DNA of 64,000 nucleotides from Phaeotremella fagi. Taxonomy: Eukaryota > Basidiomycota > Tremellomycetes > Tremellales > Phaeotremellaceae. This document shows positions 10,877 through 23,016 of this stretch, piece by piece. The position numbers and the translations under genes are program-made. How positions within the stretch are numbered: position 1 is the stretch's first letter; each line of letters starts with the position of its first letter. The DNA is taken from NCBI GenBank assembly GCA_001599715.1, contig BCHU01000013.1:1-64000 (forward strand), given 5' to 3'. The notes beneath the pieces are model-generated. The model saw only the letters and a program-made list of their open reading frames with translations. It ran no database searches and was not told where the DNA came from.

Positions 10877-12500
10877 TCAAAGACCTGCGGTTAGAGCAGT
10901 CCGGCTGGTGTTGTCTTCAAACCTTACACGATCAACCTCCATGTCCAAATCCATCTCCTCATCTTCGTCCTTGAATTCAAAGGGATCACGAACGACCTTT
11001 CTGTTTGATTTCAAGCTCACTTCATCATCGTTTGGAATGGGATCGCGATTGACACTCCTCTTGACCGGGTATCGGTCAAGAGCGTGACTCTATGGGGAGT
11101 TTAGCGTTGAAAACGGGCTAGAGACTTACCTCGACTACAGTCTCAGTGTGTACATGGACCGTTGCTTGTTGTAGTCGCGTCGTGTTGTTATTCCAAACAT
11201 TTTGCTAAACAGGTCAATTAAATGCTCTAAAAGTCAACTCACACTTCCCGCAGCGTTTTCTGAATCCATAAATCGTTTCAGGTGGTATCGACTATTGATG
11301 ACAGTCATGAAGGCTAGGACGTAAACTTTGGTGGAAGCAACAAATAAAGCCAGAGCGGGAGAAGTAGAATTCAGGGCGTAGATGATGAAGAACACCAGGC
11401 CACTGTGGTCGAATCAGTCAACGTTAGCCGTCCGTTACTTACACGATAGTTGGTGGAAGTTGGGTTTCTGCAGCCACGCTGCACGTAAGTGTCACGTATT
11501 GTTTTCTGACTCACATTACCAACTTGGTTATAATACGATCAGTCTGTGACCATCCGGTTCGTGATTTCCACAAATTCCACGTAATCACCGAGGTAACAAG
11601 GACATCGATGGTGACTTCGGCCGCATGCTACAAGCAGTCAGTCTAATAACCAAGAGTCGTGTAGATTACTCACGAATAGAACGACAAGAACAAGGTTGAT
11701 CTAATTCGTCAGATTGTACTTGATTGTACTTACTTTATCTTTGGAGGTGTCAAGTCCAGGCAAGGTCGCTTTCGCCGCAATACCTGCAGCGAGGCAAGTC
11801 AAGCTGAAGACATGTTAGCGCAATTATCTTCAGCTCACTTATAGAATGGTAGACATGACTCCCGCAAGATATTTGTTGTGGGAGAATCGATATGCTCGTT
11901 CGGCATAGAAAGACTATATGTGGTGAGCAAGGTCTTCACGATTCTAGAGATACTCACACAGACTGGAACAATGATAATCACGTCCAAGATGTAGTACCAA
12001 GATAGAACTGATGTCAGTCATGGCATCACACCCAAACTCACTGTCATTCTCAAGCCAGTTCGCATAAACTCCAAATCCTGATCCAATCAGCAACACGATG
12101 TAACATCACTTCTCACCGTTGGCAAATCGATTGAACGTGAAGACCATGGTACTTCAATCTCTGTCAGCCTAGATCAATCAATATAAACAGACTTACAAGA
12201 TGGATGTAGCTACACTCGCTACGAACAAGTAGATCTAAAGTCTTAGCTCCCCATCATCGTCACGTCTTACCACCAACGCCTTCATGTATCTACTGTCTGA
12301 TGCTGGTGCGTAGGTGTTCCATTGAAGCATTTGGATGAACAAAGCCCCAAGCATGACCGCGTCAATGGTTGATCTGAGTGTTAACAAGCAGCAAGGTGGA
12401 AATGGCCTTACCCTAGTAGCAACGAGCCAAGATTGAGAGCCTTGTTTACGCCAAAAATGGATTCAGCAACCTGCTCTAGAGGATCATTCGAAGAACTCAT
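10877..12500 (-). CDS. DUF6534-family seven-TM membrane protein
   Basis: Integral membrane protein of a family expanded in basidiomycetes, of unknown molecular function. The gene is chopped into about a dozen small exons, so no single long open frame exists. Spliced pieces read: an N-terminus of ALNLGSLLLG followed by a TM with QMLQWNTY and the polar SDSRYMKALV; a middle part with FYAERAYRFSHN; then the DUF6534 core TGWSQTDRIITKLVMY, followed by a final TM ending in KVYVLAFMTVINSRYHLK. The cytosolic tail is charged (FKDEDEEMDLDMEVDR). The start at 12500 matches the family's leader. It is convergent with the dehydrogenase, with stops 71 bp apart. Confidence 0.8.
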
Positions 12501-13135
12501 GATGTGGACGAAAGCGGTGGGTTTAAGTACAGGATGAAAGTGAAACGATAAACAGAGGGCATCAAGATTTCAGGCCAACCCTTTTAAGTCTCCTACAGTA
12601 AACCAGGGGGGAAAAAAAATGTCAGAAACCACTCATCTGGTCTCAGCGCCACTTTAGCTTCAGCGATCCTACCACAATCAAAGCCAATCACCCCTCTCGT
12701 AAGAGCTCAGCTCGATGCATCCAGAGGACGTACTGCCGATAAGAGATTAGATCTCAGGTTCCAAAGATTCGTACTCATATTCTACATCAAATAGGGGGTA
12801 CAGGGGGTAGTTCGAACATGACGTTTCAACCTAAAAGAACGATTTTTCCCATGAGTTTTCGCCACGTGTCACCTTGTTCTTATCTTTTAAAACTTATTTG
12901 GATGATCTCAAAGACATTACTTTCTCTGGTTGGTATATCGGAGCATACAGGGATGTCATTGAGCGCCCAATGGAACGCCAGAGGATGGAGATATGAACGA
13001 AGGTCATGGAAAGCGGATGTATTTGCCACGACTCCGTTCCTGAAAGTTGATCAAAGACGATTGCGATCGATGTACATGCGAATCACAACAACACACATTA
13101 TCCAACCAAACCATGGTTGAACTATAATCTCCACT
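12501..13135. other. Intergenic region with a doubtful coding remnant
   Basis: Roughly 630 bases between the divergent DUF6534 gene and OMA1. It holds a frame-shifted short coding-like stretch (separate entry) and a 100-codon frame at 12818-13120 without recognisable features. A G-run followed by eight A residues lies at 12605-12619. The OMA1 promoter must lie here. Confidence 0.5.
12619..12794 (+). pseudogene. Possible frame-broken small coding remnant
   Basis: An ATG at 12619 opens a frame that stops after twelve codons, but another frame over the same DNA stays open to a TAG at 12792 and encodes a protein-like stretch with SKPITPLVRAQLD and ADKRLDLRFQRF. A single-base change near 12648 would join the two. 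This could be a decayed gene, an unrecognised splice, or chance. I do not know the family, and no intron of normal size repairs it. Confidence 0.2.
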
Positions 13136-15106
13136 ATGCTCTTGGTAGGAAGAGTTTCACGTCGTAGACTCTCTCTTAATCTCATCAACACCTCTTATCA
13201 GCCTTGGCTACAAAGCGCCTTTCGACAATTCCCACCCTTCGCCGCATCGCCGCGTTACTTTCAAACATCATCTAAGCGCCATCTACCCGTTGACATCAAT
13301 ACAGTGCAATACGTGCAGGTGAGTGATATCAATCTGTCATGACTGATGTTTCCAGCTGGCCTCAGCACTTACAGCAGCAACCGTCTTGTCTCGAATAATC
13401 ATTTCCCTTTTCCCTTTTGGCACGATCGCCTTGTTTCGTTTTCTCCGAGGACTCAAGTGGTTATCGTCAGAAGCTCAGCGACCAGTTGTTTCTCAGAATG
13501 CAGAAGACTTTTACACAACGTGGTGTGAAGGTGAAGAGGGTATCAGAGTCAAAACGGAAGAAGTCCAATCTCTGTTAGACGGGAAGATGATGGAAGATGG
13601 GGGGTTACAAGGGGATGATGGGAGACGGGCGTACGCTATTCCTCGTGCACCTAGTCGTTGGAGAGGAAGGTTTCATGGTACAGACTCTGTTGATCCATTG
13701 AGTGAGGAAGCGAAGATTCGATTCAAAGGCAAGCAACTGGTATCCCTGGTCAAAAACACTCGATTTTTTCTACCAGATCTACCCTTCAGCTCCCAACAAT
13801 CCTTTGACCAACTATCACCTGTAGAAAAAGAGCAGGTCAAGGCGTTGAGAAAATATTGGATCAGTGTAGAGATCTTTCGTTTAGGTGTTAGGAAGGTCAC
13901 TCGGATCGTCACCGTCCTGGCTGCTTTGCCGTGCGTGCTGTTACTTAGTGTTTACATTTGTGGGTTGGAAAGGGTACCTCTGACTGGTCGATGGCGTATC
14001 ATCTTGTTGTCTCAGGAGGAAGAAGAATCGATATCGTCAAGTCTCCAGGGGTCCAACTGGTATAGAACTGTTATCAACATGCTCACTACTGCTGATTCTC
14101 CGGCTCCACCAGTTTTACCAACGAACGATTGGCGATGGGGATGGGTGCAGGGGATATTGAAGGAGCTCGAACTGGCGGCATCAGCAGAAGTCAGCGGGGA
14201 ACGAGACGCTTTACCGCCACAGGTTGTCACAGTTCCTCAGTCTCGATACCCGTTAAAACCACGTCCGAGAATGTCTTCCCAATTACATTCAGCACTCCCA
14301 GGTGGGAAAGTAGTGGGACCAATCCCACATCAGTACTCTCTACTCATTCTGGACAAGAACGAATCCAACGCGTTCTCTTACGGTTTCACCGGGTCGAGCT
14401 CAAGTGGGATTGTGGTTTATACGGGATTACTAGATGAAATATTGGCCAGCGGTAGTCAGCAAGCACCTCCAGCACCTCGTGGATTATTTGGATCACTGTT
14501 TTCATCCACAGCAAAATCACCTCGACCTTCGGATTCTCAGACAAGATTGTTGACTGCAGTTCTTGCTCATGAAATGGGGCACTTGTTGCTATCTCATCAT
14601 CTAGAGACGCTGTCACAACAGCAGGTCTTGTGGCCGAGTATCCTTGGATTCGCAGTTGACGTCACGAGGGTGTTTATTTGGCCTTTTACGTGGGTGAGGC
14701 CTGAGGTTACTTACTGATCTATAGGTTCTTCCTTGGACCGACGGTGAATGACGCTTTGGCAAACATAGGAAAGACGAGTGTTGGAGAAATGTCTTTGCGT
14801 TATGGTGACGTTGCTTTTCAATGGAATCACGAGTATGAGGCGGATCTCGCTGGGTTACGGTAGGTCAGACATATGGGTTAGCTAACCTTTAGTCTTTTAA
14901 CACTAGCTGGGTATGATCCGGAAGCGGTGCTAGATGAATACGCAGGTTCCTCTGCTGAACCACATCACAGTCCTCAAGCAGACCGAACTAGCGGTTGGAT
15001 GAGCTCATTAGCAAGGTTCTGGATATCCAGTACCCATCCATCAGGTGATAAAAGAACTGCAGCTTTGCGTAAGGAATTAGAAACATGGAAGGGGACAGTG
15101 GAATAG
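13136..15106 (+). CDS. OMA1: OMA1-like mitochondrial M48 metalloprotease
   Basis: Zinc metalloprotease of the mitochondrial inner membrane that degrades damaged membrane proteins and processes dynamin-like factors under stress. Four exons give about 610 aa. The N-terminus is Arg/Ser-rich with few acids, as in a mitochondrial targeting peptide (VGRVSRRRLSLN). A TM segment follows around AALPCVLLLSVYIC. The M48 core contains AFSYGFTG, IVVYTGLL, the zinc motif HEMGH near residue 465, and the third ligand Glu in HEYEADLAG. It is longer than yeast Oma1 because of a Ser/Pro insertion before HEMGH. It is convergent with the SVOP-like transporter, with stops only 48 bp apart. Confidence 0.9.
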
Positions 15107-15154
15107 AATCGCATTGGAGATTGTTGTATCAATTGGACTACATGTATCACCACT

Positions 15155-16795
15155 CTACATAGCTGCTCGACCTCTAGACTCGTACGGCAAAAACAACACA
15201 ATCACTCCAGCGGCAACGAACAAAGCTCCACTGACATACACCGGTGCAGCAGTGGATAAATTCGCAAACATTGCAATGATAGGAGCTGGCTTCAGCGTTG
15301 ACCCTCAACAAACACTCACCCATGATACCAAAGACTCTGTTCGCCGTCGCAGCCAAAGCGTTACCAGTTCCTCTATCCTTTGTGCTGAAGATCTCTGGAG
15401 TATACGCGTACAACACGGCATACATGACATTGGAAAAGAACGAATAAACGCAATTCCAAGCCAACAGCGCGTCGCTTGTTTTGGCTGTGGTACTTCCGTA
15501 GATGAACACCCCGGTGAGAACCGTGGAAAGGGCTAGAGCGCCTTTACGACCGATAATTTTGATCTCCACGAGAAGACCACCAAGCATGGCTCCCGGTACA
15601 CCGAGGACAGCGATAATGCAAGAGTTTCGATAGGTGATGTAGGTAGATCCGTCCCCAAATTCCGCACCTCGTGTTGCTAGGGTGTATGGGATGAATGCGT
15701 TCTGCTATCAGCTCAGTCAAAACGTAGACATACATAGAGTGGGAAAGCCAGACCGATAAACGCCCAGACTACCATGATCATACTGGTACTGAAGGCCAAA
15801 CGTCTGGTGTGGAACAACGAACGGACGTGATCAAAATTCAACTTCTCCAGTCGACGTTTGAGTTGAGCTGCGGCGTTGGTCTCAATGCCTCTGCCACCAA
15901 CGTTTTCACAAGCGATCAAGTCCTCCACTGTAAGATTACTTGTTTTGCCATTTCTTCTAGCCACTTCGTGAACAACCCTTACAGCATCTTCATCCTTCCC
16001 CTTGCCCATGTAGTACTTTGGTGACTCGTAAAGTTTGAAAACGAAAAATCGAATAAAGAACATTATCAAAGCGATCCCACCCATTGTAATGATGAAATAG
16101 CGCCACCCCATGTTTTCAGATCTGGTACAGGTGACAGCAGTTTCCTGACAGGTGAGATTTCCCAACAGTGGCCAAGCGATGAGCGTTGCGATGAGTTGGG
16201 CAAAGGCCCAGAAAATACTCAAAACCGTTAGAAGATATTGGTGACTCTGAGGCAAGAACTCGAGGAAGATGGCCGAGTCGACTGGTAAGTTCCCACCCAC
16301 ACCAAAACTCCAAAGTGCCGCAAAGACACCGATGGCTGCGAAATTAGGTGAAGAAGCAGCGAGCATTCCAAACACTGAGGTGATACCTAGAGTAAGGTTG
16401 AAGCCTATCTTTCTGCCGAATAAATCAGAACCAAAGCCCCAGAACATTGCGCCTGCTAGTAAGCCGATATTCTGAGCAAGGGTCAAAAGAGGAGGTCGAT
16501 TCGGGAGAAACTCGTTAGTGATAGGGGTCAAGATGAGTGACGTGACAATTGGCCAGAGATTATCTTGAGCCCAACCAAAGCCTATCACGAAGAATAGACC
16601 CCATTGGTAACGACCCATTCCGATCTCTTGGATGGCTCTGTTTAAGACCCTTGCTTTAGCAGCGTAAACTGGATCCAAACCATCGATGGCAGATTCATCG
16701 TCTAGTTTGGAAACAACCTCGGTGTGAACTTGGTCGGTGTCGACTGATAACGATCTTTCGTGTGGACGTTTTTGTGGTTTTTCTGAAGTGGTCAT
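15155..16795 (-). CDS. SVOP-like MFS transporter, copy 1
   Basis: Twelve-TM major facilitator related to the SVOP/SV2 and sugar-porter branch; fungal members are often annotated only as membrane transporter. Three exons give about 530 aa. Key blocks are IGMGRYQWGLFFVIGFGW at TM1, SDLFGRKIGFN in the TM2-3 loop, GVGGNLPVDSAIFLEFLPQS at TM4, and the amphipathic loop LYESPKYYMGKGKDEDAV. The long cytosolic N-tail is acidic. The C-terminal exon ends in LPYESRGRAAM. The same blocks recur in the gene at 24522, so the two are paralogues within 9 kb. Substrate unknown. The start ATG at 16795 begins MTTSEKPQKR. Confidence 0.86.
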
Positions 16796-16955
16796 TTTGG
16801 TGAACGACAGTTAGGGAGTTCATCATCTTGTACTTATATCATGTCGTGATAGTCACCGATGATTATGTGATTAAAGCTTAAACGGGTTTGTGGAGCTAGC
16901 TGCCAAGACTAACCCAGTAAGGATATGCCACGTACGTACCTTGACACGTCAATAG

Positions 16956-17957
16956 ATGTCACCTAATCTCGTAACCATCAACACAATGTCTTTAGACGGT
17001 CTTGAAGAGCATATCATCAAACTTGAGGACGGTAGACAACTCGCTTACGCTCATAACGGTCATCCATCGAGTCGAAAAGTGATCATTTTCTTTCCTGGGT
17101 TGTTCAGTGTTGGTACTGCTAAAAGCGTTCCCAAACCAGTCAACGATGTACGAGTACACTGGATCTCACCTACGTTACCTGGTATGGGGAACACTACATC
17201 CACTCCTTTAGGTGTTCCCTATCACGTCCATCTATGTCACCTAGTCACTGAACTTTTGAACCAAACACATCCCGATGGTATCGATCAACTCTACGTCTCT
17301 GGTGGATCTTACGGTACCGTCGCCGCTCAAATGCTCTACGGTGCACCATACGATCTCTTCCCACACGGCCGCAGTATAGCTGGGTGTATGATTGCAGCTG
17401 GATTCTCACCATTCAGATATCACACGGACCACGCGAAGACTTTAATCTGGCCCAACTACATCTCTATAGGTCCACCAAGTCAGATCATTCCATTTCGACT
17501 GGTTCAACGTCTGATGCGACTGATCATCGGACCAAAGTTGAAGACTGTCCAAGGTGCTGAGGGGTTTTTGAACACCGCATTGTTCGACAAGATGGACGAG
17601 GAGGAGCAAACTGTGATGAAAGACTACACTGCACGTTTTGGAGAAACGAAAGAAGATTTGATCCGCAACATGGCAATGGCGAACGTACGAAGTGCAAAGA
17701 ATTGGGACGGGTTCATGGAAGTTTCTGATGTCGTTCATTCAGATTGGGGATTTTCACCAAGAGAATTGGACGAGGACCATTCCAAACCGATCCTTATAGT
17801 CGGCTCGTCGAAAGATGAACTTGGGGCTCAGATGAATCAATGGATGGTGGAGAATTACAAGAATGGCCACGGCAAGACTGTGCCAGGTGGTCACATCTCT
17901 GCTTTATTCTTTCAAGATGAGATTTGGGCCGAGATGCTGGAACTCACAAGGGTTTGA
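16956..17957 (+). CDS. Alpha/beta hydrolase, intronless
   Basis: Predicted cytosolic hydrolase of the alpha/beta fold, 333 aa in a single exon, which is rare in this intron-rich window. The nucleophile elbow is SGGSYGT (Ser118 counting from the first ATG). The acid is probably Asp in VGSSKDELG and the catalytic His is in PGGHISALF. A cap region rich in Arg, Leu and Ile lies between (FRLVQRLMRLII). The oxyanion strand reads FFPGLFSVG. An in-frame ATG at 16986 (MSLDGLEEH) is an equally good start. The lack of introns could reflect retroposition or transfer, but base composition looks like that of its neighbours. Substrate unknown. Confidence 0.85.
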   Translation: MSPNLVTINTMSLDGLEEHIIKLEDGRQLAYAHNGHPSSRKVIIFFPGLFSVGTAKSVPKPVNDVRVHWISPTLPGMGNTTSTPLGVPYHVHLCHLVTELLNQTHPDGIDQLYVSGGSYGTVAAQMLYGAPYDLFPHGRSIAGCMIAAGFSPFRYHTDHAKTLIWPNYISIGPPSQIIPFRLVQRLMRLIIGPKLKTVQGAEGFLNTALFDKMDEEEQTVMKDYTARFGETKEDLIRNMAMANVRSAKNWDGFMEVSDVVHSDWGFSPRELDEDHSKPILIVGSSKDELGAQMNQWMVENYKNGHGKTVPGGHISALFFQDEIWAEMLELTRV

Positions 17958-18083
17958 TCAGGGTGATTCCAGGCCAATTCTATTACTCAACACCGTATCA
18001 CGATCTGGCACCTCCGCTTCTGACGGTCATCATTACATAACCTCTAGTTGTCTATATCATATCCTGCATACATGTATTACAGC

Positions 18084-19274
18084 TCACTTCTTCATCGCCT
18101 TTGCTGGACTCTTCTCAAAAGTTCTAAGCCATTTCTCCCACCCTTTCGCAGCCTTCCCCAAAGTCCCCTTGATATCGTCAACAACCTGATTTCTCTCCCA
18201 AGCCTCGTCCTCCCAATTTTCACTTTCGTAGATACCAGAGTTCGTCCAACCTATGATCTCGAGCACGTCCTCTTCGGTTGGAACTTGGCCAACTGGTGGA
18301 GGGAACAGTGTTGGCTCTCTATCGTGACAGATTGATGAGAGATAGGATTCAAGGATGTTGGCACGAGGGGAGGACAGGAAGTTGATGTGAAGTGCGTCGT
18401 CTCCTGGCTTGGAAGAAGCTAGGCGTTTGGTGACTGAACGAGCTGATTTGGCACCTTTATACGACGCAGCCATCCAGACACCGTCAACTTCGAGTAAACC
18501 ACCTAAGATGTTAGGTGTGAATTCATTCTATGACTTACCAAAAATCCACCCAACGAAAACCAGCATCCAGTCGATCGCAAGGGCTACAGGTAAGAGACCA
18601 GTCGCAATCACAGCATCCTTCTCGGCTTTCGATTTAGTTCGTAAAATACTGTTGACGAATTCGGTTCGAAGTTGTTCTTCAGTCATTTGCATTGATGGAG
18701 GGTAAACCATGATCATTTCGTCGAGTTTGACTGTTTGTGTGAGATCGTCGTCAACAGCAACCTGCTCTCCAGCTGTATCTTGAGGAGTAATAACCTTTTC
18801 ACCATCCTTTGGGATTCTAGTCAAAAAATCCAAATCAGCTGAAGTCGTCCTGTCAACAGCCCAACTGATTCCCTTGGTTACCCTCGCCTTGACTCCCTTC
18901 CAACTTGTGACCTTGGCTCGACTAGTTTTAGCCTCTCTAACTTCTTCTTGCCATTTTCTTTGAACTTTATGAGCTAATTTTTCCTTTTCACTTTCGGGGG
19001 TTGGCTTGAGAAGTGGAGGTGGTGGTGGAGTGTAGATCAGGAATCTGACAGGTGGTTTCGATACGTTGGCTGGAAGTTGGGGAGCTGGAAAGGGGATGAT
19101 GTAGGCTACGAGCTTGTGTGGATCTCGTATGTACGAGTCGGGACTTGTAGGTGAATCGTTGTAGGTAGATTTGATGTTGGTGGACTGTGGGTTGTAGTTT
19201 GGAGGTTGGATAATCGCAGCCTTGTCATCGAATGGATTCTCTTGGAGAGGAGTTGTTTGGGTCATTGTAGTCAT
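18084..19274 (-). CDS. Unrecognised fungal protein with C-terminal half hydrophobic segment
   Basis: I do not recognise a named domain. Two exons, with one phase-1 intron near 18500-18540, give about 375 aa. The N-terminal 100 aa are Pro/Ser/Thr-rich with a PPPPPLLKP run. A charged helical region follows (KLAHKVQRKWQEEVREAK), then DLDFLTRIP. A hydrophobic hairpin (LLPVALAIDWMLVFVGWIF) sits across the splice site. The tail is acidic to basic, with GWTNSGIYESENWEDEAW. The layout suggests a soluble protein with one membrane-attached hairpin, perhaps an organelle surface protein. It is convergent with the hydrolase, with stops about 125 bp apart. Confidence 0.7.
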
Positions 19275-20790
19275 AATGGAGATATGTTGTTAGTTGACCT
19301 CTCATTGTTGGAGGTGTTTCCTTGTATTTATACGATAATGTCTGTGTTGAGCTGTGAAATAAGCTGCGCAACACCTTGCTCCATTGTCGATCATGACATC
19401 ACGGCTGTGCTCGGCGCCCGATAGTGGCTATTTGTGTCTCGCCAATGTTCGTCTTGAAGTTGGGGATGAATGAACGGCGATGCTGTGAGTCAATTCAAAA
19501 GGTCACCGAGACGCAGTAGACTAGCCTTTTGCATAGCACCGAGCTCCGTTGAATGCTGTAAAGACATTTGCAATTTTACGTGTTTGACATGAGGTGATCC
19601 GAAAATCGCACTTTCTGTAACGAATGTGTTTATTTGGATCCATGCATCATGGCCAAATTCCATTCAAAAGAGGAGTCTATTGTAACAATCTTCGCTTGAG
19701 GTACTTGAATGGGAAAAGTGTTGGTACTCACATGCACTAGAGCAACTTTGGGTTTTCCTCGTTCAGTCAAAGATGACTCGTCGTAAATGTTACGGGGATT
19801 TTGGCTTCTATTTTGTAGTTCTATCCTTTCCTTCATCGTACTTGTTCTGTAGTTTGGCGTTCTATAGTTTGGAAGAGGTAGCATACGATTCGGGTGATTG
19901 ATGCATTGGCCAACCAAATCGCTGTCCGGGAAGAATTTCATGTCATAGTGTCCTACTTTCTTGTTGATCCCGAAGCACCACTGCAAACTCATCTCTTATC
20001 TTCCCCACCTACAACAGAAACACCGACGATTACCGACGATTACACCCGCATATTCTCACTGCTCCACATGGAATTAAAGCCAAGACAGCACCACTCACTG
20101 ACAAGTCCATGTACCCCATGTGACTACGAAAAATGTTTTCGTTTAGATAGTGTTCTTTGGAATGGACCAACTGATAAGCAAGGCATTGAAAAAAGTTTTT
20201 TGATGATCCACGTTGAACACAGTCATCTATGTGTTCGATCGGACATATTTATCAATGTTATAATCGCATTTTACGTCTTGAACAAACATCAGGGGCATAA
20301 ATCACGTTGACATGTCCAACGCCAAGTAGATCTGTCGGTGCCTCACGTTGGATTAAAAACTCCACATGGGGCAGAAAAGTCCTTATCCTCTTTGACTAGC
20401 GCTATTTCTGCTCTGCCAAGCAATTAAATAATTCTCCTATATCAAATTCGACGTCAATTGATTCCAGCAACTGAAAACCTTAATTTACTACCGGTGAATG
20501 CAATCAACAAACCAACGTGGCGAAACAAAAACACCACATGTGGGTTTCAGGGAAGCCAAGATCTAGAATCTCGCGAATGGATAATCATCATCGTTGTCTG
20601 ATTAAGCCGATTCTTTTAGCGGGGAATGGGGTTTTTAGTGCCCATGCGAGACACCTTGTTCGTGTTCGTTATCTTGGCAAACTATGATGTGACACGAATG
20701 ATTAGAGATAAGTGATGGCTGAACTGGACTACATAAAGAGCGAAAACGATTTCGTTTCTCCTTCGAATCCAACTACCAGAGCAATTCAGA
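19275..20790. other. Large intergenic region
   Basis: About 1.5 kb between divergent genes. Overlapping small frames occur on both strands (19894-20310 plus, 138 codons; 19630-19992 minus, 120 codons) without domain, signal peptide or clean splice support. A short internal duplication (two TTCTRTAGTTTGG-like copies, each preceded by variable bases) lies near 19845-19875. The right end is the promoter of the peptide transporter. Confidence 0.5.
20669..20712. promoter_or_regulatory. GATA sites upstream of the peptide transporter
   Basis: AGATAAG at 20706-20712 and a reverse-strand AGATAA at 20669-20674 lie 80-120 bp upstream of the POT transporter start. They match the HGATAR sites used by fungal nitrogen regulators, in keeping with nitrogen control of di/tripeptide uptake. 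Binding is inferred. Confidence 0.4.
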
Positions 20791-22722
20791 ATGAGTAGGT
20801 TCAAGCCAGCTGCGACCCTTTAGATCTCTGACTGACTTTTTATAGGCTCTACCTTGGATTACGAGTCCGCCCCAGTCGCCCCTGCTGGCATGACCGCCAC
20901 ATTGGAACCCACAGAGAAACGTAACGAAGAAAAAGGAAGTTTGACTGGAAGCAGAGACGAAGTTGCTGTACTAGCTGCCGCTTCCCTTGACGGGGAGATT
21001 GAGCCCACAGAGGAGGAGGTAATCAAACAAACAAACGATATGCATCGTTACTGACATTTACAGTACGCTACTCTCCGAAAAGTCCCTGCATCAATGCCTT
21101 GGCCAGCAGTCGCAATGTGTCTCATCGAGTTAGCTGAGCGCGCGTCCTACTATGGATGTTCTAAAATCTTCAACAACTTCATTCGTGGTGGTCTACCTAA
21201 AGGTGGCAACGGTGCTGGGGCTGTAGCTCCTGGTGCCGCAGGTGCTAATCAATCCGCTGGTGCTTTAGGACTTGGATCCGTAGCTGCTTCAGCAATTACG
21301 ACCACCTTCACTTTCCTCTCGTACGTTATCCCAATTTACGGTGGTATCATTGCCGACACCAAATGGGGACGATTCAAGACAATCTGTATCGGTACTTTGG
21401 TCGGTTTCTTTGCTCATGTAATTTTGGTCATACCTGCGATTCCATCGGTCATTGCATCAGGAAATGCCCTTGCTCCGTTCTTGATCGCTGTGTTGATCTT
21501 GGCCTTTGCAGCAGGTTTCATTAAACCATGTCTCGCCCCTCTTTTATGCGATCAATCTCCAGTAAAAAGGCCTATTATCAAGATCACCAAAAGTGGCGAA
21601 CGAGTCATCCTCGATCCCCAAGCCACTGTCCAGAGATATCTCTTGATTTTCTACTGGTGTATCAACGTAGGAGCCTTCTTTGCTATTGCAACTACCTACT
21701 CGGAGCGTCTTGTTGGATTTTGGCTCGCCTATCTGGAGCCCGGAATCATTTACCTTCTCATGCCAATCGTCCTTTGGATCTGCGCCAAGAGACTTTACTG
21801 TGCTCCTCCTCAAGGATCAGTCGTCAGTGAAAGTATGCACGTCATCAAACGTCTCTATTCCAAAGGTGGTTTCAAAAGAATGTGGAAAGGTGGCGACGAA
21901 TTTTGGAATCGTGCCAAACCTTCCTACATCGCCGCCGCTGAAGGTTCTCTCGATACTACAAAAATCTTTTGGGATGACCGTTTCGTCGACGAAATTCGTG
22001 CCACACTTGCTGCATGTGCTGTTTTCTTCTTGACCCCTATTTTCCACTTGGCAGATGGAGGTTTGGGTAACTCTGAAAACGACATGTCCGCTGCGATGGT
22101 CTTGAACGGTATCCCCAACGACATTATTAACAATTTCAACCCCTTGGCAATCATCGTTGCTACCCCAATCATCACTTGGGGACTCTACCCCATGATGGAC
22201 AAGTTGGGCTACCCACTTAAACCCATGACCCGTATGGCTATTGGATTCGTTCTCGGTGGTATCAACATGATTTTTGGTGCCATCACTCAATGGAAAGTTT
22301 ACGAAACGTCTCCCTGCGGTTACTACGCTTCGACCTGTGACCACGTCTCCTCCGTCGGTATCGCATGGCAAATTCCTCTCTATGTCATTCCAGCAGTTGG
22401 CGAAATCTTTGTCAACGTCACTGCGTACGAGCTAGCCTACACCAGAGCTCCAGCAAGAATGAAGGGATTCGTTTACGCCATCAACCTTTTCTCCACTGCT
22501 GTTTCATCCGCCATTGGTCTCGCTTGTTCCGCAGCCATCACAGATCCATATCTTATCTGGTCCTACGTCGCTTTGGCAGCTGCTTCATTCCTTTGTGCCG
22601 CACTTTTCCCAACTTATTTCAAGCACTTGGACGACCCAGTTAATGATTTCCAAGATCGTGACAGACAAGAAGGTAAATATCAACCCAACGCTGCGCGAAC
22701 GATCGACACTGTAGAGGGGTAG
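20791..22722 (+). CDS. PTR2: POT/PTR2 family peptide transporter
   Basis: Proton-coupled di/tripeptide importer of the plasma membrane. The first coding exon is only four bases (ATGA), followed by a 55 nt intron; a second intron precedes a long exon encoding almost all TM segments, for about 610 aa. The proton-coupling ExxER motif is in CLIELAERASYYG at TM1. Other family blocks are GGIIADTKWGRFK (the TM2-3 signature region), FIKPCLAPLLCDQ, and INVGAFFAI. Fungal PTR2 proteins share the long extracellular or cytosolic insertion seen here between TM6 and TM7. The start is set by the splice, since the long exon itself begins mid-frame. GATA sites lie upstream. Confidence 0.93.
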
Positions 22723-23016
22723 GGTGATGTGGATTTGTACATATGTTAGATGCATGCATTAGTGTCACGACTGTGTTGAAGCATTTATTTAGTACGTTAT
22801 ATGGTCGTCACAATTAGGCGTATCATTAATTCCATGCCTAACCTCTGAGGCGAAAATATTCGGGCCGAATAACCGAATGCAGGGCTCCCTTCGCTTTGGA
22901 CCGAGTTGGCGATTAATACGGTATCACTTTAAGCCTTGAAAAAGAGGATATCCACCTTCCATCAACATCTAACAAAAACATATCTTACTAAAGTATCAAC
23001 CTTTACTCTCACCACA

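Noticed and set aside
19630..20310. Overlapping 120- and 138-codon frames on opposite strands
   Set aside because: No domain, no consistent introns, and each conflicts with the other; kept only as a remark in the intergenic entry.
21817..22371. 184-codon antisense frame inside the peptide transporter
   Set aside because: It mirrors the coding strand's codon pattern; the sense frame is a well-conserved transporter, and the antisense protein has no recognisable feature.
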